Shown here in pieces: positions 50,370 through 60,236 of a DNA stretch of 64,000 nucleotides. Both the position numbers and the translations under genes were made by a program. This DNA comes from Epilithonimonas lactis. GTDB taxonomy: Bacteria; Bacteroidota; Bacteroidia; Flavobacteriales; Weeksellaceae. Position 1 is the stretch's first letter; each line of letters begins with the position of its first letter. The stretch covers positions 62,001-126,000 of the forward strand of contig NZ_FOFI01000001.1 of the NCBI RefSeq assembly GCF_900110605.1, written 5' to 3'. The notes beneath the pieces are model-generated. The model saw only the letters and a list, made by a program, of their open reading frames with translations. It did not search any database and was not told the DNA's origin.

Positions 50370-51380
50370 TTAATTTTTCAAAATAGTCCAGATCCAGTTG
50401 GTAAATGAGTAATTTTTTCTGATCTCATCATCTATTTTGATATGATCCTTAGAAAGGAAATCTTTTATGTTGTTTTTATCAACGCTTTTATCCCAAACCA
50501 AAATATTGTCTGGAGAATAAAAGTCATAATCTTTGACCAGCGGATTTGTCGTGATCAATTTTTTCGAGTAGTGTAGTGTTTCGAAAATTCTGAACGATAA
50601 ACCATTATGAACCGGATCTGCAACGTCCAAAACTATATCAGCTTTTTTCACCATTTCCAAGGTTTCAAGATAAGTTAAGGGTTTTTCAATAAAATTGATG
50701 CCATTCTGTTGATGAAGCAAAGGTGTTCTTTCATCAAAGTAGAGCAGATTGATATTGGTTTTCATTTTCAGCTCTGTAAAGATGCGGGTTAGATATTTGA
50801 TGTCATCGATTCTTTTCTCTATAAAACTTCCAATGAAAAATATTTCTTTTGGATCTTCTCCAGTTTTGTGCGGATCAATCTCAGAATCAAAATCAAAGTA
50901 AAAATTAGTTATCGGAAATACGTTGGCGTACTGTGATTTATACTTTTCATAATCATCCACATCAAAAAGGAAAAAGCGGTCAAAGATGTTGATCAGTTCC
51001 TTCGCTTTTGGATATCGGTCCAATCCATCCCATTGATAAGCAATGAGTTGATTTGTTTTTTGCTTTAGGATTTCCAGCGTCTCTTTTGAAAAATAATCCG
51101 GACGGATCACCAATGCATATTCTACCTTTTGGTTGATTGAAGACAGTGCTTTTCGCAATGATTTGTCATTGTATTGATCCTTAAGCGTGTTCTTGTAATT
51201 TTTGTCGCCCACCAGTTTTCTAAAAAAATTAGTGATCTTCTGAGCGGCGTGATCGTATTGGAATTCGCTATCACTGGTAAAGAGCAATTTAATATCGAAA
51301 TCCAGATTTTCTAAGTTTTTCTTAAAACCCTCATAGATCTTGAAATGATGAGGCATTACCAAGATGATTGTTTTCTTCAA
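50370..51380 (-). CDS. putative glycosyltransferase, paralogue of the next gene
   Basis: This is a 336-residue protein starting KKTIILVMPHHFKIYEGFKKNLENL. It carries QLIAYQWDGLDRYPKAKELI, and its C-terminal motif VLDVADPVHNGLSFRIFETLHYSKKLITTNPLVKDYDFYSPDNI resembles GT-B/CgeB-like donor-binding regions. It is about as long as, and aligned along its length with, the neighbour at 51,393-52,370, so the pair arose by duplication. No activity is known to me. Confidence 0.72.
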   Translation of the reverse strand: MKKTIILVMPHHFKIYEGFKKNLENLDFDIKLLFTSDSEFQYDHAAQKITNFFRKLVGDKNYKNTLKDQYNDKSLRKALSSINQKVEYALVIRPDYFSKETLEILKQKTNQLIAYQWDGLDRYPKAKELINIFDRFFLFDVDDYEKYKSQYANVFPITNFYFDFDSEIDPHKTGEDPKEIFFIGSFIEKRIDDIKYLTRIFTELKMKTNINLLYFDERTPLLHQQNGINFIEKPLTYLETLEMVKKADIVLDVADPVHNGLSFRIFETLHYSKKLITTNPLVKDYDFYSPDNILVWDKSVDKNNIKDFLSKDHIKIDDEIRKNYSFTNWIWTILKN

Positions 51381-51392
51381 AAGGTGTTTGGT

Positions 51393-52370
51393 TTAATGTG
51401 TAATGATTTTCCTTATCCAACTGCTGAATCCATATTTCTTTACGATATCTTCCGAAATTTCGTGGTAAGACCTTCGTAAAAAAACATCAATATCATTGTA
51501 ATTGTCGTTTTCTAACGCAAATATATTGTTTGGATGATAAAAATCGTAATTTTTCACCATTATATTATCAGTGATCACTTTTTTCTTATAATAAAGCGCT
51601 TCGAAAAACCTGATGGAAAGTCCGTTATGTACTGGATCAACAAAATCCAAAAGAATATCAGCGTCTTCTACATTTTTCAAATTTTCACGAAAAGTAACTC
51701 TCTCTTTGATATATTTGATTTTCGGATTTTTGATTTCTGATTGATTGTAATATTGAATGAATATGGATAATTCCACATTTTTTGAAGACATCTCTTCAAT
51801 GAAACGGTCAATTTTCATTTCTCTATTTTCCCAATACAATCCTACAAAGTACAACCTTGGTCTTTGAACATTATATGATTTGTAAACAGGTGGTAAGCAG
51901 TCAAAATAAAAGTTGGTGATTGGTTTTATATTATTCTTTTCATCTTCATAATCAAAACAGAAAAAGGAATCGAATAAAGAAAAATAATCTTTTACTTTTG
52001 GGAATTTTTCAATGCCATCCCACTGATATGCAATTAGTTTTTTGGTTTTTTTCTTGAGTTCCTGGATGACCTCGATTGGAAAGAGATCGGGGCGGATCAC
52101 CAAAGCATAATCCAACATTTCAAATTCCGATATTCTTTTATAGTATTCTCGGAGCTTATGATTATCAACAAGTTCCCTCTTGTAATTTTTATTTTTAAAA
52201 AAAGTCTTCTGAATAAAGTTGATGAACTTTTCGTTGGCTCGGTACTTAAATTTTGAAGGATTGTCAGTGATCAAAAGTGGCGAAAAACCTTCCTTCTTCA
52301 GATTTTCCAAAAACAGATCAGGGAAATCGGAGTAATCGGGCATCATCAAAAGAAATGTTTCGTTCCGCAT
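51393..52370 (-). CDS. putative glycosyltransferase, paralogue of the previous gene
   Basis: This is a 325-residue protein with LIAYQWDGIEKFPKVKDYFSLFDSFFCFD, NFYFDCLPPVYKSYNVQRPRLYFVGLYWENRE and DFVDPVHNGLSIRFFEALYYKKKVITDNIMVKNYDFYHPNNIFAL. It shares these blocks, in order, with the 50,370-51,380 protein, with moderate divergence. The role is probably sugar or polyol-phosphate transfer in the envelope, by context. Confidence 0.72.
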   Translation of the reverse strand: MRNETFLLMMPDYSDFPDLFLENLKKEGFSPLLITDNPSKFKYRANEKFINFIQKTFFKNKNYKRELVDNHKLREYYKRISEFEMLDYALVIRPDLFPIEVIQELKKKTKKLIAYQWDGIEKFPKVKDYFSLFDSFFCFDYEDEKNNIKPITNFYFDCLPPVYKSYNVQRPRLYFVGLYWENREMKIDRFIEEMSSKNVELSIFIQYYNQSEIKNPKIKYIKERVTFRENLKNVEDADILLDFVDPVHNGLSIRFFEALYYKKKVITDNIMVKNYDFYHPNNIFALENDNYNDIDVFLRRSYHEISEDIVKKYGFSSWIRKIITH

Positions 52371-52385
52371 ATTTTTACTGAAATT

Positions 52386-53450
52386 TTATTTGAGTAAATA
52401 TTTGATTTTAAAAAGTTTATAACGTTTTCTAATACTGTTGACCGGGTTTTTGAAAAAATGTTTTTCGATGATATCAAAAGAAAACAATGACAATTTGTTC
52501 AAAGCTTTATAGTAATTTTCATTTTTATCAGAAAGCAATTTAAATTCGTCAGAATGGGTATGGATCTTTTTCAAAGTTCCTTCCAATCTTAGTCGAGCAG
52601 CATGACCAAGTTTGCTTTTTTCTCGAATGGAAAAATCGATGATCAATTTTTTTAAATATTGCAAATATCTTTCGACCACCGCTTTTTTATAAGGATCTGA
52701 ATTGTTCTGATAGTATTTTTGGAAAACAACTTCGAGAATCTCTAAGTAAGAATTTAGATTTCTCTCGCCAATATTTTTGGTAATCGACTCCGCATTATCT
52801 GTCCGGTAAAGATAAGTTTCCTGATCAATGAATTTCACATTTGTCGCCAGAAACATCGTTTCAAAGAACCATAATTCATCTTCGTGAAGAATTCCGTCTT
52901 TAAATTTTAAATTAAATTTTTCCAGAAACAACCGACTGTACAAACGGTTTTGTGCAACAGGAGCCAAACCAGATTCCATGGTTCGGAGGAGAACTTCCTG
53001 TTTATTATTCCCAAATAAAATATCTCCTTCTTTTGGATGTTTCAGTTGCGAGATCTTCTCAAGATTTTCCCCATTCACAGTTAATGTAATTCCCGTAAGA
53101 ATTTCAGATTCTGTATCAAGTTCATCTATAAATAGTTGTAATGCATTTTCGGCGATGAGATCATCGGAATCGAGGAAGAACAAATAATCGCCTTTTGCAT
53201 TTTCGATGCCCAAATTGCGGGTTGCAGAAAGTCCCTGATTTTCCTGAGAAAGCACCTTGAAACGATGGTCTCCCGAGGAAACTTCTTCCAGGATCTCCAA
53301 AGTTTTGTCCTTGCTACCATCGTTTATCAACACACATTCCCAGTTTTTGTAAGGCTGATCGATGACAGATCCAATACAGGAATGAATATATTTTTCCGCA
53401 TTATAACACGGAATGATAATGGAAATTAAAGGTTTTTCGGAGAGATTCAT
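52386..53450 (-). CDS. family 2 glycosyltransferase
   Basis: This is a GT-A enzyme of 354 residues: LISIIIPCYNAEKYIHSCIGSVIDQPYKNWECVLINDGSKDKTLEIL, then GIENAKGDYLFFLDSDDLIAENALQLF with the DSDD motif. The C-terminal helical half is typical of LPS/capsule transferases. It overlaps the upstream gene by 4 bases. Confidence 0.9.
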   Translation of the reverse strand: MNLSEKPLISIIIPCYNAEKYIHSCIGSVIDQPYKNWECVLINDGSKDKTLEILEEVSSGDHRFKVLSQENQGLSATRNLGIENAKGDYLFFLDSDDLIAENALQLFIDELDTESEILTGITLTVNGENLEKISQLKHPKEGDILFGNNKQEVLLRTMESGLAPVAQNRLYSRLFLEKFNLKFKDGILHEDELWFFETMFLATNVKFIDQETYLYRTDNAESITKNIGERNLNSYLEILEVVFQKYYQNNSDPYKKAVVERYLQYLKKLIIDFSIREKSKLGHAARLRLEGTLKKIHTHSDEFKLLSDKNENYYKALNKLSLFSFDIIEKHFFKNPVNSIRKRYKLFKIKYLLK

Positions 53451-54421
53451 TTTTTTATAAATCGGGAATATTTTTCAGGATAATATACGAAAAACCGAAG
53501 ATAGAGATAATTTTCCAGACCGACTTTCAAAGCTGGATAAAGCAAAAAGCATTTTAGTCCATTTCTCATATTTTGTTTTTCAGAAAGCATTTCGTCTGCT
53601 TTTGTGTTGCGAATGACGCGCTTCAAAACCATAAAGGATTTCTTCAAAATATTCCGAATGATCGATGTGTGAAATTTGGACTCAAAGTTTTGGGCTTTCA
53701 AAAAAGTGTAGGCTTCCATCAACGCCAAAAAGAAATGGTAAGCGCGTTTTGGTGTCAGATTGTGCGATAGGCTATTTTCAAATTGAACATAATGGTAGAT
53801 CGGATCACTGATCTTCACCACTTTTTTTGCATTATTGAAAATCTTGAACATCGTAAAATAATCTTCAAAAGCTTCCAGATTTTCCGGGAAAGTGATGGTC
53901 TTCAAAAGTTCTGCCCTGTACAATTTTGCCCAAGGATGACTCTGGATGATCTTGTCTTCCAGCAAAAGCTTGAGCGCCGTGTGCTTGTCGTAGATTGCAA
54001 TTGGATCTGTAGAAATTTGATGTTTTCCAACTTGATCTCCATTTTTATCCTCAAAAAAAGCTTCAGCAATGCTGATGTCTGCCTGGTTTTCCACAATCGC
54101 TCGATGTAGAACGGAACAATAATTCTCCTCGGCCCAATCGTCAGAATCTACAAAACAAATGTAAGTTCCGGAAGCCTGTTTTATCCCTTGATTCCGTGCT
54201 TTGGAAACCCCGGAATTGATCTGGTCTATAAGAATGATTCTCGGATCTCTCTCCTGGAATTGTTTGATGATCACAGACGATCTGTCCGTAGAACCATCAT
54301 TGATGATAATGATTTCCAGATTGCGATAGGTTTGTGAAATCACAGATTCTAGACATTTTTCAATGGTGGATTCTGCATTGTAACAAGGAATGATGAGACT
54401 TACCAATTCAAAACTATTCAT
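53447..54421 (-). CDS. family 2 glycosyltransferase
   Basis: This 324-residue enzyme starts MNSFELVSLIIPCYNAESTIEKCLESVISQTYRNLEIIIINDGSTD, then GIKQASGTYICFVDSDDWAEEN. ATG 54421 overlaps the stop of the upstream gene by 8 bases; a start 9 codons earlier is possible but lies inside that gene. It likely acts in the same envelope-glycan pathway. Confidence 0.9.
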   Translation of the reverse strand: MNSFELVSLIIPCYNAESTIEKCLESVISQTYRNLEIIIINDGSTDRSSVIIKQFQERDPRIILIDQINSGVSKARNQGIKQASGTYICFVDSDDWAEENYCSVLHRAIVENQADISIAEAFFEDKNGDQVGKHQISTDPIAIYDKHTALKLLLEDKIIQSHPWAKLYRAELLKTITFPENLEAFEDYFTMFKIFNNAKKVVKISDPIYHYVQFENSLSHNLTPKRAYHFFLALMEAYTFLKAQNFESKFHTSIIRNILKKSFMVLKRVIRNTKADEMLSEKQNMRNGLKCFLLYPALKVGLENYLYLRFFVYYPEKYSRFIKK

Positions 54422-55223
54422 AGACCATGTAATCTTTTCGAATTTCATCTAATCCATTTTCGCAACGTGTGTTTTTGGAGATTTTCAGATGTTCAATTTC
54501 TCTCATCTGTTCGTCGTGTTTGCAATTATCAGATTGTGGATGATAAATGTGGTATTGTATTGCGCCGTATTTCACTTTTCTTTTTACAAGACCAAAGTTT
54601 ACAAAACGTTGTGCGAGCTCTTTGTCTTCTGCGCCCCAACCTTTCAATGAATTATTATAACCATTGACTTTCACAAAATCTTCCCGTGAAAATGCCATGT
54701 TGCTTCCCAAAACGCCATCTGCCGATTTTTCCTTTTTACTCGTGAATATCAGATTGAAAAAAGGAATACGAATACCATGTTCTCTCATCTTCACATCGGT
54801 ACTTAGAAAAGAAACGGACGTAGATTTGTTTTTTAATAGGGTCGCACTTTTTGTTCTGCCGATCATCAGTCTTCTGCCTTTTACAAAGGAGTTTTCCTGA
54901 GCAAAACTTTTATGGTCTCTAATGAAATCCCGATGCAGGATCACATCACCGTCAATCTGTACAATGTAATCTCCTGATGCCTGTGCAACGGCTTTGTTTC
55001 TAATTTCTGCAAGTTTGAAACCGTTGTCTTCGTGCCAGATGTGTTTTATTTTCCACTTGTAGGTTTTCCGAAAACGGTCAATGATCTCTTTGGTGGAAGC
55101 GGTGGATCCATCATCGGCAATGATGATCTCTTCGGGCATTAGCGATTGTCTCATCACACTTTTGAGACACAGCTGTAGTGCTTCCGGCCAGTTGTAAGTT
55201 GAAATGATCAGTGAAATCTTCAT
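54414..55223 (-). CDS. family 2 glycosyltransferase with galactosyltransferase-type C-terminal motif
   Basis: This is a 269-residue GT-A enzyme: KISLIISTYNWPEALQLCLKSVMRQSL, IADDGSTASTKEII, GDYIVQIDGDVILHRDFI, and the acceptor-side motif NSLKGWGAEDKELAQRFVNFG characteristic of GT27/GT7-like enzymes. It overlaps the upstream gene by 4 bases and the downstream one by 8. Confidence 0.9.
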   Translation of the reverse strand: MKISLIISTYNWPEALQLCLKSVMRQSLMPEEIIIADDGSTASTKEIIDRFRKTYKWKIKHIWHEDNGFKLAEIRNKAVAQASGDYIVQIDGDVILHRDFIRDHKSFAQENSFVKGRRLMIGRTKSATLLKNKSTSVSFLSTDVKMREHGIRIPFFNLIFTSKKEKSADGVLGSNMAFSREDFVKVNGYNNSLKGWGAEDKELAQRFVNFGLVKRKVKYGAIQYHIYHPQSDNCKHDEQMREIEHLKISKNTRCENGLDEIRKDYMVYE

Positions 55224-55969
55224 TTTTTTTTATATTCTATCAATTTGGATAGAGTCAAAAATTTGTATTGAGACTTTAAACAAGCAAAAATGAAGCCTTC
55301 TTTCCCGTCGCGAAAGCCCTGTTTTACAAAGTAATACTTGAAAAACCAAAAAAATGGTGATGTCAATAATTTAAAAAAGCCAACTTTTTGGTGTTGTCTT
55401 TTTGGGATCTCTGCGGTAGAGTAGAGGTTGTTTTTATGTTGAGTATGCGAAATAGTGTCGTTCGCCAAATGCTCTATGGCCAAAGATTTATTTTTTGAAT
55501 TGATCTTAAAAACTTCACCTTCAATATTTGGAATCGAGTGGATGTACTCCGGCCAATGGATCTTCGATTTTTTAAAAAAACGATAAACATAATCGGGATA
55601 AGCCGAATGCATAAATCTACCTAAAAAGTAATTCTTCCTCGGAATCGCAAAACAAGCTATTTCAGGTTTTTCGGCAGCGATTTTTTGTAGATAGTTTTTC
55701 AAATCGTTATTGACTGTTTCGTCTGCGTCCAAAAGCAAGACCCATTCGTTCTTGGCTTGCGAAATGGCAAAATTTCGGGCAGGTTCCACAAAACCTGTTT
55801 TCTCATGAAAGATGATCTTTGCATTGTACTTTTCCGCAATTGCCAAAGTCGCATCTTCACTGTGCATATCGCAAATTAGGATCTCATCAAATTCTTTTAC
55901 AGAATCCAATACTTCGTCGAGATGTTTCTCAGCATTAAGTGTGTTGATTACTACGGAAATATTCATCAT
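55220..55969 (-). CDS. family 2 glycosyltransferase, WaaE/KdtX-like
   Basis: This 249-residue enzyme has ISVVINTLNAEKHLDEVLDSVKEFDEILICDMHSEDATLAIAEKY and NEWVLLLDADETVNNDLKNYL, close to beta-1,4-glucosyltransferases of LPS core synthesis. FAIPRKNYFLGRFMHSAYPDYVYRFFKKSKIHW supports that group. It shares one base with the rocD stop (TAATG), so it may be translated by re-initiation. Confidence 0.87.
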   Translation of the reverse strand: MMNISVVINTLNAEKHLDEVLDSVKEFDEILICDMHSEDATLAIAEKYNAKIIFHEKTGFVEPARNFAISQAKNEWVLLLDADETVNNDLKNYLQKIAAEKPEIACFAIPRKNYFLGRFMHSAYPDYVYRFFKKSKIHWPEYIHSIPNIEGEVFKINSKNKSLAIEHLANDTISHTQHKNNLYSTAEIPKRQHQKVGFFKLLTSPFFWFFKYYFVKQGFRDGKEGFIFACLKSQYKFLTLSKLIEYKKK

Positions 55970-57213
55970 TAATATTCCAAAACCGTTTTCTCAATGATTT
56001 TCACACAATCCAAAAGTTGCTCTTCTGTAATTACCAAAGGCGGTGCAAGTCTGATGATATTGCCGTGCGTCGGCTTTGCGAGAAGTCCATTTTCTTTTAG
56101 TTTTACACAAAGATTCCAAGCTGTTTTGCTGTCTGGCGTGTCATTGATCAAAATGGCATTCAGCAAACCTTTTCCACGAACTTTGTTAATCAAGTCGGTT
56201 TTCTCGATTAGTTTTTCGATTTCAGAACGGAAGAGTTTCCCTAATTCTTCGGATCTCTCGGATAAATTTTCATCTGCCACAACATCCAAAGCTGCAACTG
56301 CAACAGCGCAAGCAATCGGATTTCCACCGAAAGTTGAACCGTGTTGTCCTGGTTTGATGACATTCATGATCTCGTCATTGGCTAAGACTGCAGAAACAGG
56401 ATACATTCCGCCGGAAAGTGCTTTTCCTAAAATTAAAATATCTGGCTGAACATTTTCGTGATGACAAGCTATCAATTTACCAGTTCTTGCAATCCCGGTT
56501 TGAACTTCGTCTGCGATGAAAAGTACGTTGTATTTTTTACAAAGTTCTGAAGCATTTTTGAGGTAATTTTCGTCTGGAACGTAAACGCCAGCTTCACCTT
56601 GAATTGGTTCAACTAAAAATGCAGCAATATTTTGAGCATCATTTTTAAACGTTTCTTCTAATGCATTCAAATCATTGTAAGGGATTTTTACAAATCCTGG
56701 CGTGAAAGGTCCGTAATTCTGGTTGGCATCTGGATCGTTAGAAAAAGAAACGATTGTTGTTGTTCTTCCGTGAAAGTTGTTTTCGCAAACTACAATTTTT
56801 GCAGCGTTTTCAGAGATTCCTTTGACTTCATAACTCCATTTTCTGGCTAATTTTACAGCGGTTTCTACAGCTTCAGCACCAGAATTCATCGGAAGGACTT
56901 TATCAAATCCGAAAAGCGTTGTGATCTTTTTCTCGTATTCTCCAAGATTTGAATTGTAAAAAGCTCTTGATGTCAAAGCCAATTTTTTAGCTTGATTGAC
57001 CAATGCTTCCACAATTTTTGGATGAGAATGTCCTTGATTGACAGCAGAGTAGGCGGATAGGAAATCATAATATTTCTTACCTTCTACATCCCAAACAAAA
57101 ACACCTTCACCTTTGTCCAAAACCACTGGAAGTGGATGGTAATTGTGCGCGCCATATTGGTTTTCGAGGTCGATGAAGTATTGTGAGTTTTTTTCCTGAA
57201 CTGCTGTTGACAT
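55969..57213 (-). CDS. rocD: ornithine aminotransferase
   Basis: This is a PLP-dependent class III transaminase converting ornithine and 2-oxoglutarate to glutamate semialdehyde and glutamate. Motifs: [10 protein letters not shown]-type [95 protein letters not shown] and the PLP-lysine region [22 protein letters not shown] 57213 gives 413 residues; the upstream frame start adds 13. It leads the glycosyltransferase operon. Confidence 0.93.
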   Translation of the reverse strand: MSTAVQEKNSQYFIDLENQYGAHNYHPLPVVLDKGEGVFVWDVEGKKYYDFLSAYSAVNQGHSHPKIVEALVNQAKKLALTSRAFYNSNLGEYEKKITTLFGFDKVLPMNSGAEAVETAVKLARKWSYEVKGISENAAKIVVCENNFHGRTTTIVSFSNDPDANQNYGPFTPGFVKIPYNDLNALEETFKNDAQNIAAFLVEPIQGEAGVYVPDENYLKNASELCKKYNVLFIADEVQTGIARTGKLIACHHENVQPDILILGKALSGGMYPVSAVLANDEIMNVIKPGQHGSTFGGNPIACAVAVAALDVVADENLSERSEELGKLFRSEIEKLIEKTDLINKVRGKGLLNAILINDTPDSKTAWNLCVKLKENGLLAKPTHGNIIRLAPPLVITEEQLLDCVKIIEKTVLEY

Positions 57214-57265
57214 AACTTTTAATTTTTGTAAAAATAATAAATTTGAATTCAATAGACGGTAATAA

Positions 57266-57296
57266 AAATGCCCAACTTTTAAAGTCAGGCATTTAT
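57266..57296 (-). terminator. accC terminator
   Basis: On the minus strand AAATGCCTGACTTT pairs with AAAGTTGGGCATTT, followed by TTT. It lies between accC and rocD. Confidence 0.6.
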
Positions 57297-57316
57297 ATCT
57301 TTATTAATGATAATTT

Positions 57317-58675
57317 CTAGATATGATTATCGAAACTTCTGTCCATCACGAAGTCTTCCATAAACTTGGTCGTGTAGTTTCCAGCAAGGAAATCTTCGTT
57401 CTCCAATAATTGTCTGTGGAAAGGGATCGTAGTTTTCACTCCTTCAATATAGAACTCTTCCAGAGCACGTTTCATTTTCGCGATCGATTCTTCTCTGGTT
57501 TGAGCAGTAACAATCAATTTAGCGATCATAGAATCGTAGTTGGATGGGATTGTGTATCCAGAATAAACGTGAGTGTCAACTCTTACACCATTTCCACCAG
57601 GAATATTAAGTTCAGTGATTTTTCCCGGAGATGGTCGGAAATCAGCATAAGGATCTTCCGCATTGATTCTACACTCGATAGAATGTCTTTTCGGATAATA
57701 ATTTTTTCCACTGATTGGCGTTCCGGCAGCTAGAAGAATTTGCTCACGGATCAAGTCAAAATCAACAACTTGTTCCGTAATTGGATGCTCAACCTGGATT
57801 CTCGTATTCATTTCCATGAAATAGAAATTTCTGTGTTTGTCCACCAAAAATTCTATTGTTCCAACACCTTCGTAAGAAATATATTCTGCTGCTTTTACAG
57901 CCGCAGCTCCCATTTTTTCACGAAGTTCATCCGTCATAAAAGGAGAAGGCGTTTCCTCAATTAGTTTTTGATTTCTTCTTTGGATAGAGCAGTCTCTTTC
58001 GGAAAGGTGACAAGCTTTACCAAATTGATCTCCAGCAACTTGGATCTCGATGTGTCTTGGCTCCTCGATCAGTTTTTCCATGTACATTCCGCCGTTTCCA
58101 AAAGCCGCTACAGCTTCTTGGATTGCAGAATCCCAATGTTCTTTCAAATCTTCTTCTTTCCAAACAGCTCTCATTCCTTTTCCACCACCACCGGCAGTTG
58201 CTTTGATCATCACAGGATAACCAACAACTAAGGCAGTTTTCTTAGCATCTTCGTAAGAATCGATCAAACCTTCAGAACCTGGAACACAAGGGATTCCAGC
58301 TGCTTTCATGGTTGCTTTGGCCGTAGCTTTGTCTCCCATTTTTTCGATTTGCTCAGGACTTGCTCCAATGAATTTGATGCCATTCTTAGCACAGATCCTT
58401 GAGAAATTTGCATTCTCTGATAAGAAACCGTAACCTGGATGGATCGCGTCTGCATTTGTAATTTCTGCAGCAGCAATGATATTTGGTATTTTAAGATAAG
58501 AATCTTTGCTCATTGGCGGACCAATACAAACAGCCTCGTCCGCAAAACGAACGTGAAGACTGTCTTTGTCAGCAGTTGAATAAACAGCTACTGTTTTTAT
58601 GCCCATTTCTTTGGCCGTACGCAAAATTCGCATTGCGATCTCGCCACGGTTTGCGATCAATATTTTTTTGAACAT
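57317..58675 (-). CDS. accC: acetyl-CoA carboxylase, biotin carboxylase subunit
   Basis: This is an ATP-grasp enzyme that carboxylates the biotin on AccB. It contains [25 protein letters not shown], the Gly-rich loop [59 protein letters not shown] and [17 protein letters not shown]. Length is 452 residues. It lies 81 bases downstream of accB, in the usual order. Confidence 0.96.
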   Translation of the reverse strand: MFKKILIANRGEIAMRILRTAKEMGIKTVAVYSTADKDSLHVRFADEAVCIGPPMSKDSYLKIPNIIAAAEITNADAIHPGYGFLSENANFSRICAKNGIKFIGASPEQIEKMGDKATAKATMKAAGIPCVPGSEGLIDSYEDAKKTALVVGYPVMIKATAGGGGKGMRAVWKEEDLKEHWDSAIQEAVAAFGNGGMYMEKLIEEPRHIEIQVAGDQFGKACHLSERDCSIQRRNQKLIEETPSPFMTDELREKMGAAAVKAAEYISYEGVGTIEFLVDKHRNFYFMEMNTRIQVEHPITEQVVDFDLIREQILLAAGTPISGKNYYPKRHSIECRINAEDPYADFRPSPGKITELNIPGGNGVRVDTHVYSGYTIPSNYDSMIAKLIVTAQTREESIAKMKRALEEFYIEGVKTTIPFHRQLLENEDFLAGNYTTKFMEDFVMDRSFDNHI

Positions 58676-58756
58676 CTTTTTATAATTAAAAATTAAGAAT
58701 TAAAAATTGAGATAAAGTGAAAATCATCACTTATCAATCATCATCTATCAATTATA

Positions 58757-59233
58757 TTAAGAAGGGTCTACTAAAAATAATGGTTGATCATATTCTACAG
58801 GAGAAGCATCTTCTACCAAGATTTTCACGATTTTTCCGCTAACTTCTGATTCGATCTGGTTGAAAAGCTTCATCGCTTCGATCACACAAACTACTTTTCC
58901 TTCTGTTACAGAATCGCCTACGTTTGCAAAAACCTCTTTGTCTGGAGATGGTTTTCTATAGAAAGTCCCGATCATCGGAGATTTGATAGTAATATATTTG
59001 CTGTCATCGGCAGCATTTGCTGCTTCAGAATTATCGTTAGAAGCAGAAACTGGACTTGCAGCCGGTGCAGAAAAAGGAGTTTGATAAGAAACTTGTGGTG
59101 TTACATAGCTTACAGGCTCGCCTCCAAGTGGTGTTTTGATGTAGATTTCGAAGTCTTTATTTTTATATTTCACTTCGGAAACTCCTGCTTTTGCTACAAA
59201 TCTTACAAGATTCTGAATGTCTTTTATATCCAT
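58757..59233 (-). CDS. accB: acetyl-CoA carboxylase, biotin carboxyl carrier protein
   Basis: N-terminal DIKDIQNLVRFVAKAGVSEVKYKNKDFEIYI, an Ala/Pro/Ser linker, and the biotinyl domain with VCVIEAMKLFNQIESEVSGKIVKILVEDASPVEYDQPLFLV; the lysine in EAMK is biotinylated. Length is 158 residues. It is transcribed with accC. A -7 box TATATTTG lies at 59257-59264. Confidence 0.96.
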   Translation of the reverse strand: MDIKDIQNLVRFVAKAGVSEVKYKNKDFEIYIKTPLGGEPVSYVTPQVSYQTPFSAPAASPVSASNDNSEAANAADDSKYITIKSPMIGTFYRKPSPDKEVFANVGDSVTEGKVVCVIEAMKLFNQIESEVSGKIVKILVEDASPVEYDQPLFLVDPS

Positions 59234-59256
59234 AAAATTTTAAATGTTTTGAACGC

Positions 59257-59264
59257 CAAATATA
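59257..59264 (-). promoter_or_regulatory. -7 box TATATTTG for accB
   Basis: On the minus strand this matches TAnnTTTG, 23 bases before the accB ATG. It follows the rpmF terminator closely. Confidence 0.5.
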
Positions 59265-59265
59265 A

Positions 59266-59306
59266 TAAAAAACCACCCAAATTAATAAAATCCGAGTGGT
59301 TTTTTA
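59266..59306 (-). terminator. rpmF terminator
   Basis: AAAACCAC pairs with GTGGTTTT around an AT-rich loop, between rpmF and accB. The flanking T run on the minus strand supports termination of rpmF. Confidence 0.6.
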
Positions 59307-59336
59307 TGCTAAGTATAAGATTATCAAAGATAATTC

Positions 59337-59540
59337 TTAGTTTTCTTCTATAGTTTCTACAGTTTTCTCTACTACAACTTTTCCTCTGTAATAAAGTTTT
59401 CCTTCGTGCCAGTGCGCTCTGTGGTATAGGTGCATTTCGCCAGACGTTGCGTCTTTAGCCAATTGAGGAACTACAGCTTTGTAGTGTGTTCTTCTTTTAT
59501 CTCTTCTTGTAGACGACTGTCTTCTTTTAGGATGTGCCAT
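59337..59540 (-). CDS. rpmF: 50S ribosomal protein L32
   Basis: bL32: [23 protein letters not shown] at the start, with the conserved basic N-terminus and [23 protein letters not shown] at the end. Length is 67 residues. It sits between the YceD-family gene and accB, the usual neighbourhood. Confidence 0.95.
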   Translation of the reverse strand: MAHPKRRQSSTRRDKRRTHYKAVVPQLAKDATSGEMHLYHRAHWHEGKLYYRGKVVVEKTVETIEEN

Positions 59541-59586
59541 TTGTTAGTACTTTTTAAAAAATTCTTTCGAATTATATTGTTATTTC

Positions 59587-60114
59587 TTAATTGTTATCTT
59601 TTAATTTCTTCAAAGCTGCCCATCGTGGGTCAACTTGTTCATCTTCTTCCTCGATTATTTTTGGACTGTATTTATCTAAAAGATTCTGATATTCATCATT
59701 GTCTTTTACAGAAGGTGCTACTTTCTTCATTGGAATTGATAAAACCACTGTTTCGTAGATAAGGTTTGCAATGTTGAAATCGCTGTCTTTTCTGTTGATG
59801 GTAATCACATCCTCGTTGCTGTCATCGTATTCTTCTCCAAATTTCACAAGAACTTTCAAGTCATTTTCTATGTTTTCGGAAAATTCATCATTGCTAATGT
59901 CGCAAATCAATTGAACCGTTCCTGAAACTTTGAATATGAATTCCAAAAATGTAGTATGCTTGTCCAAAAGAACATTTACACTGATTTCCGGGTTGAAAAA
60001 CTCTTGTTCAGTCTCAAATAAATCAAAGAACTCCTGATTGATCTCGTAATTGAAATCGTGCTTTCCAGCTTTTAAGCCTACAAAAGCAATGTCGTAGTTT
60101 CTAAATCTGTCCAT
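59587..60114 (-). CDS. YceD family protein (DUF177)
   Basis: This 175-residue protein has the DUF177 region (EISVNVLLDKHTTFLEFIFKVSGTVQLICDISNDEF) and the C-terminal VDPRWAALKKLKDN typical of YceD, which precedes rpmF in many bacteria and links to 23S rRNA maturation. The start is ATG 60114 (MDRFRNYDIAFVGLK); a longer frame to 60156 overlaps the -7 box TATTTTTG (60127-60134), which favours the shorter start. Confidence 0.88.
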   Translation of the reverse strand: MDRFRNYDIAFVGLKAGKHDFNYEINQEFFDLFETEQEFFNPEISVNVLLDKHTTFLEFIFKVSGTVQLICDISNDEFSENIENDLKVLVKFGEEYDDSNEDVITINRKDSDFNIANLIYETVVLSIPMKKVAPSVKDNDEYQNLLDKYSPKIIEEEDEQVDPRWAALKKLKDNN

Positions 60115-60126
60115 AAAAATGGTTTG

Positions 60127-60134
60127 CAAAAATA
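60127..60134 (-). promoter_or_regulatory. -7 box TATTTTTG for the yceD-rpmF genes
   Basis: On the minus strand this matches TAnnTTTG, 12 bases before ATG 60114. Confidence 0.5.
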
Positions 60135-60236
60135 ATTTAATTTTTTCAAATAACAAAATATTTTTTGGAAATACTTGAATTGCAAAAAATTAGTCCTCCA
60201 AAAACTTATTTTAATGTCTCAATTTTGAAGAAAGTT

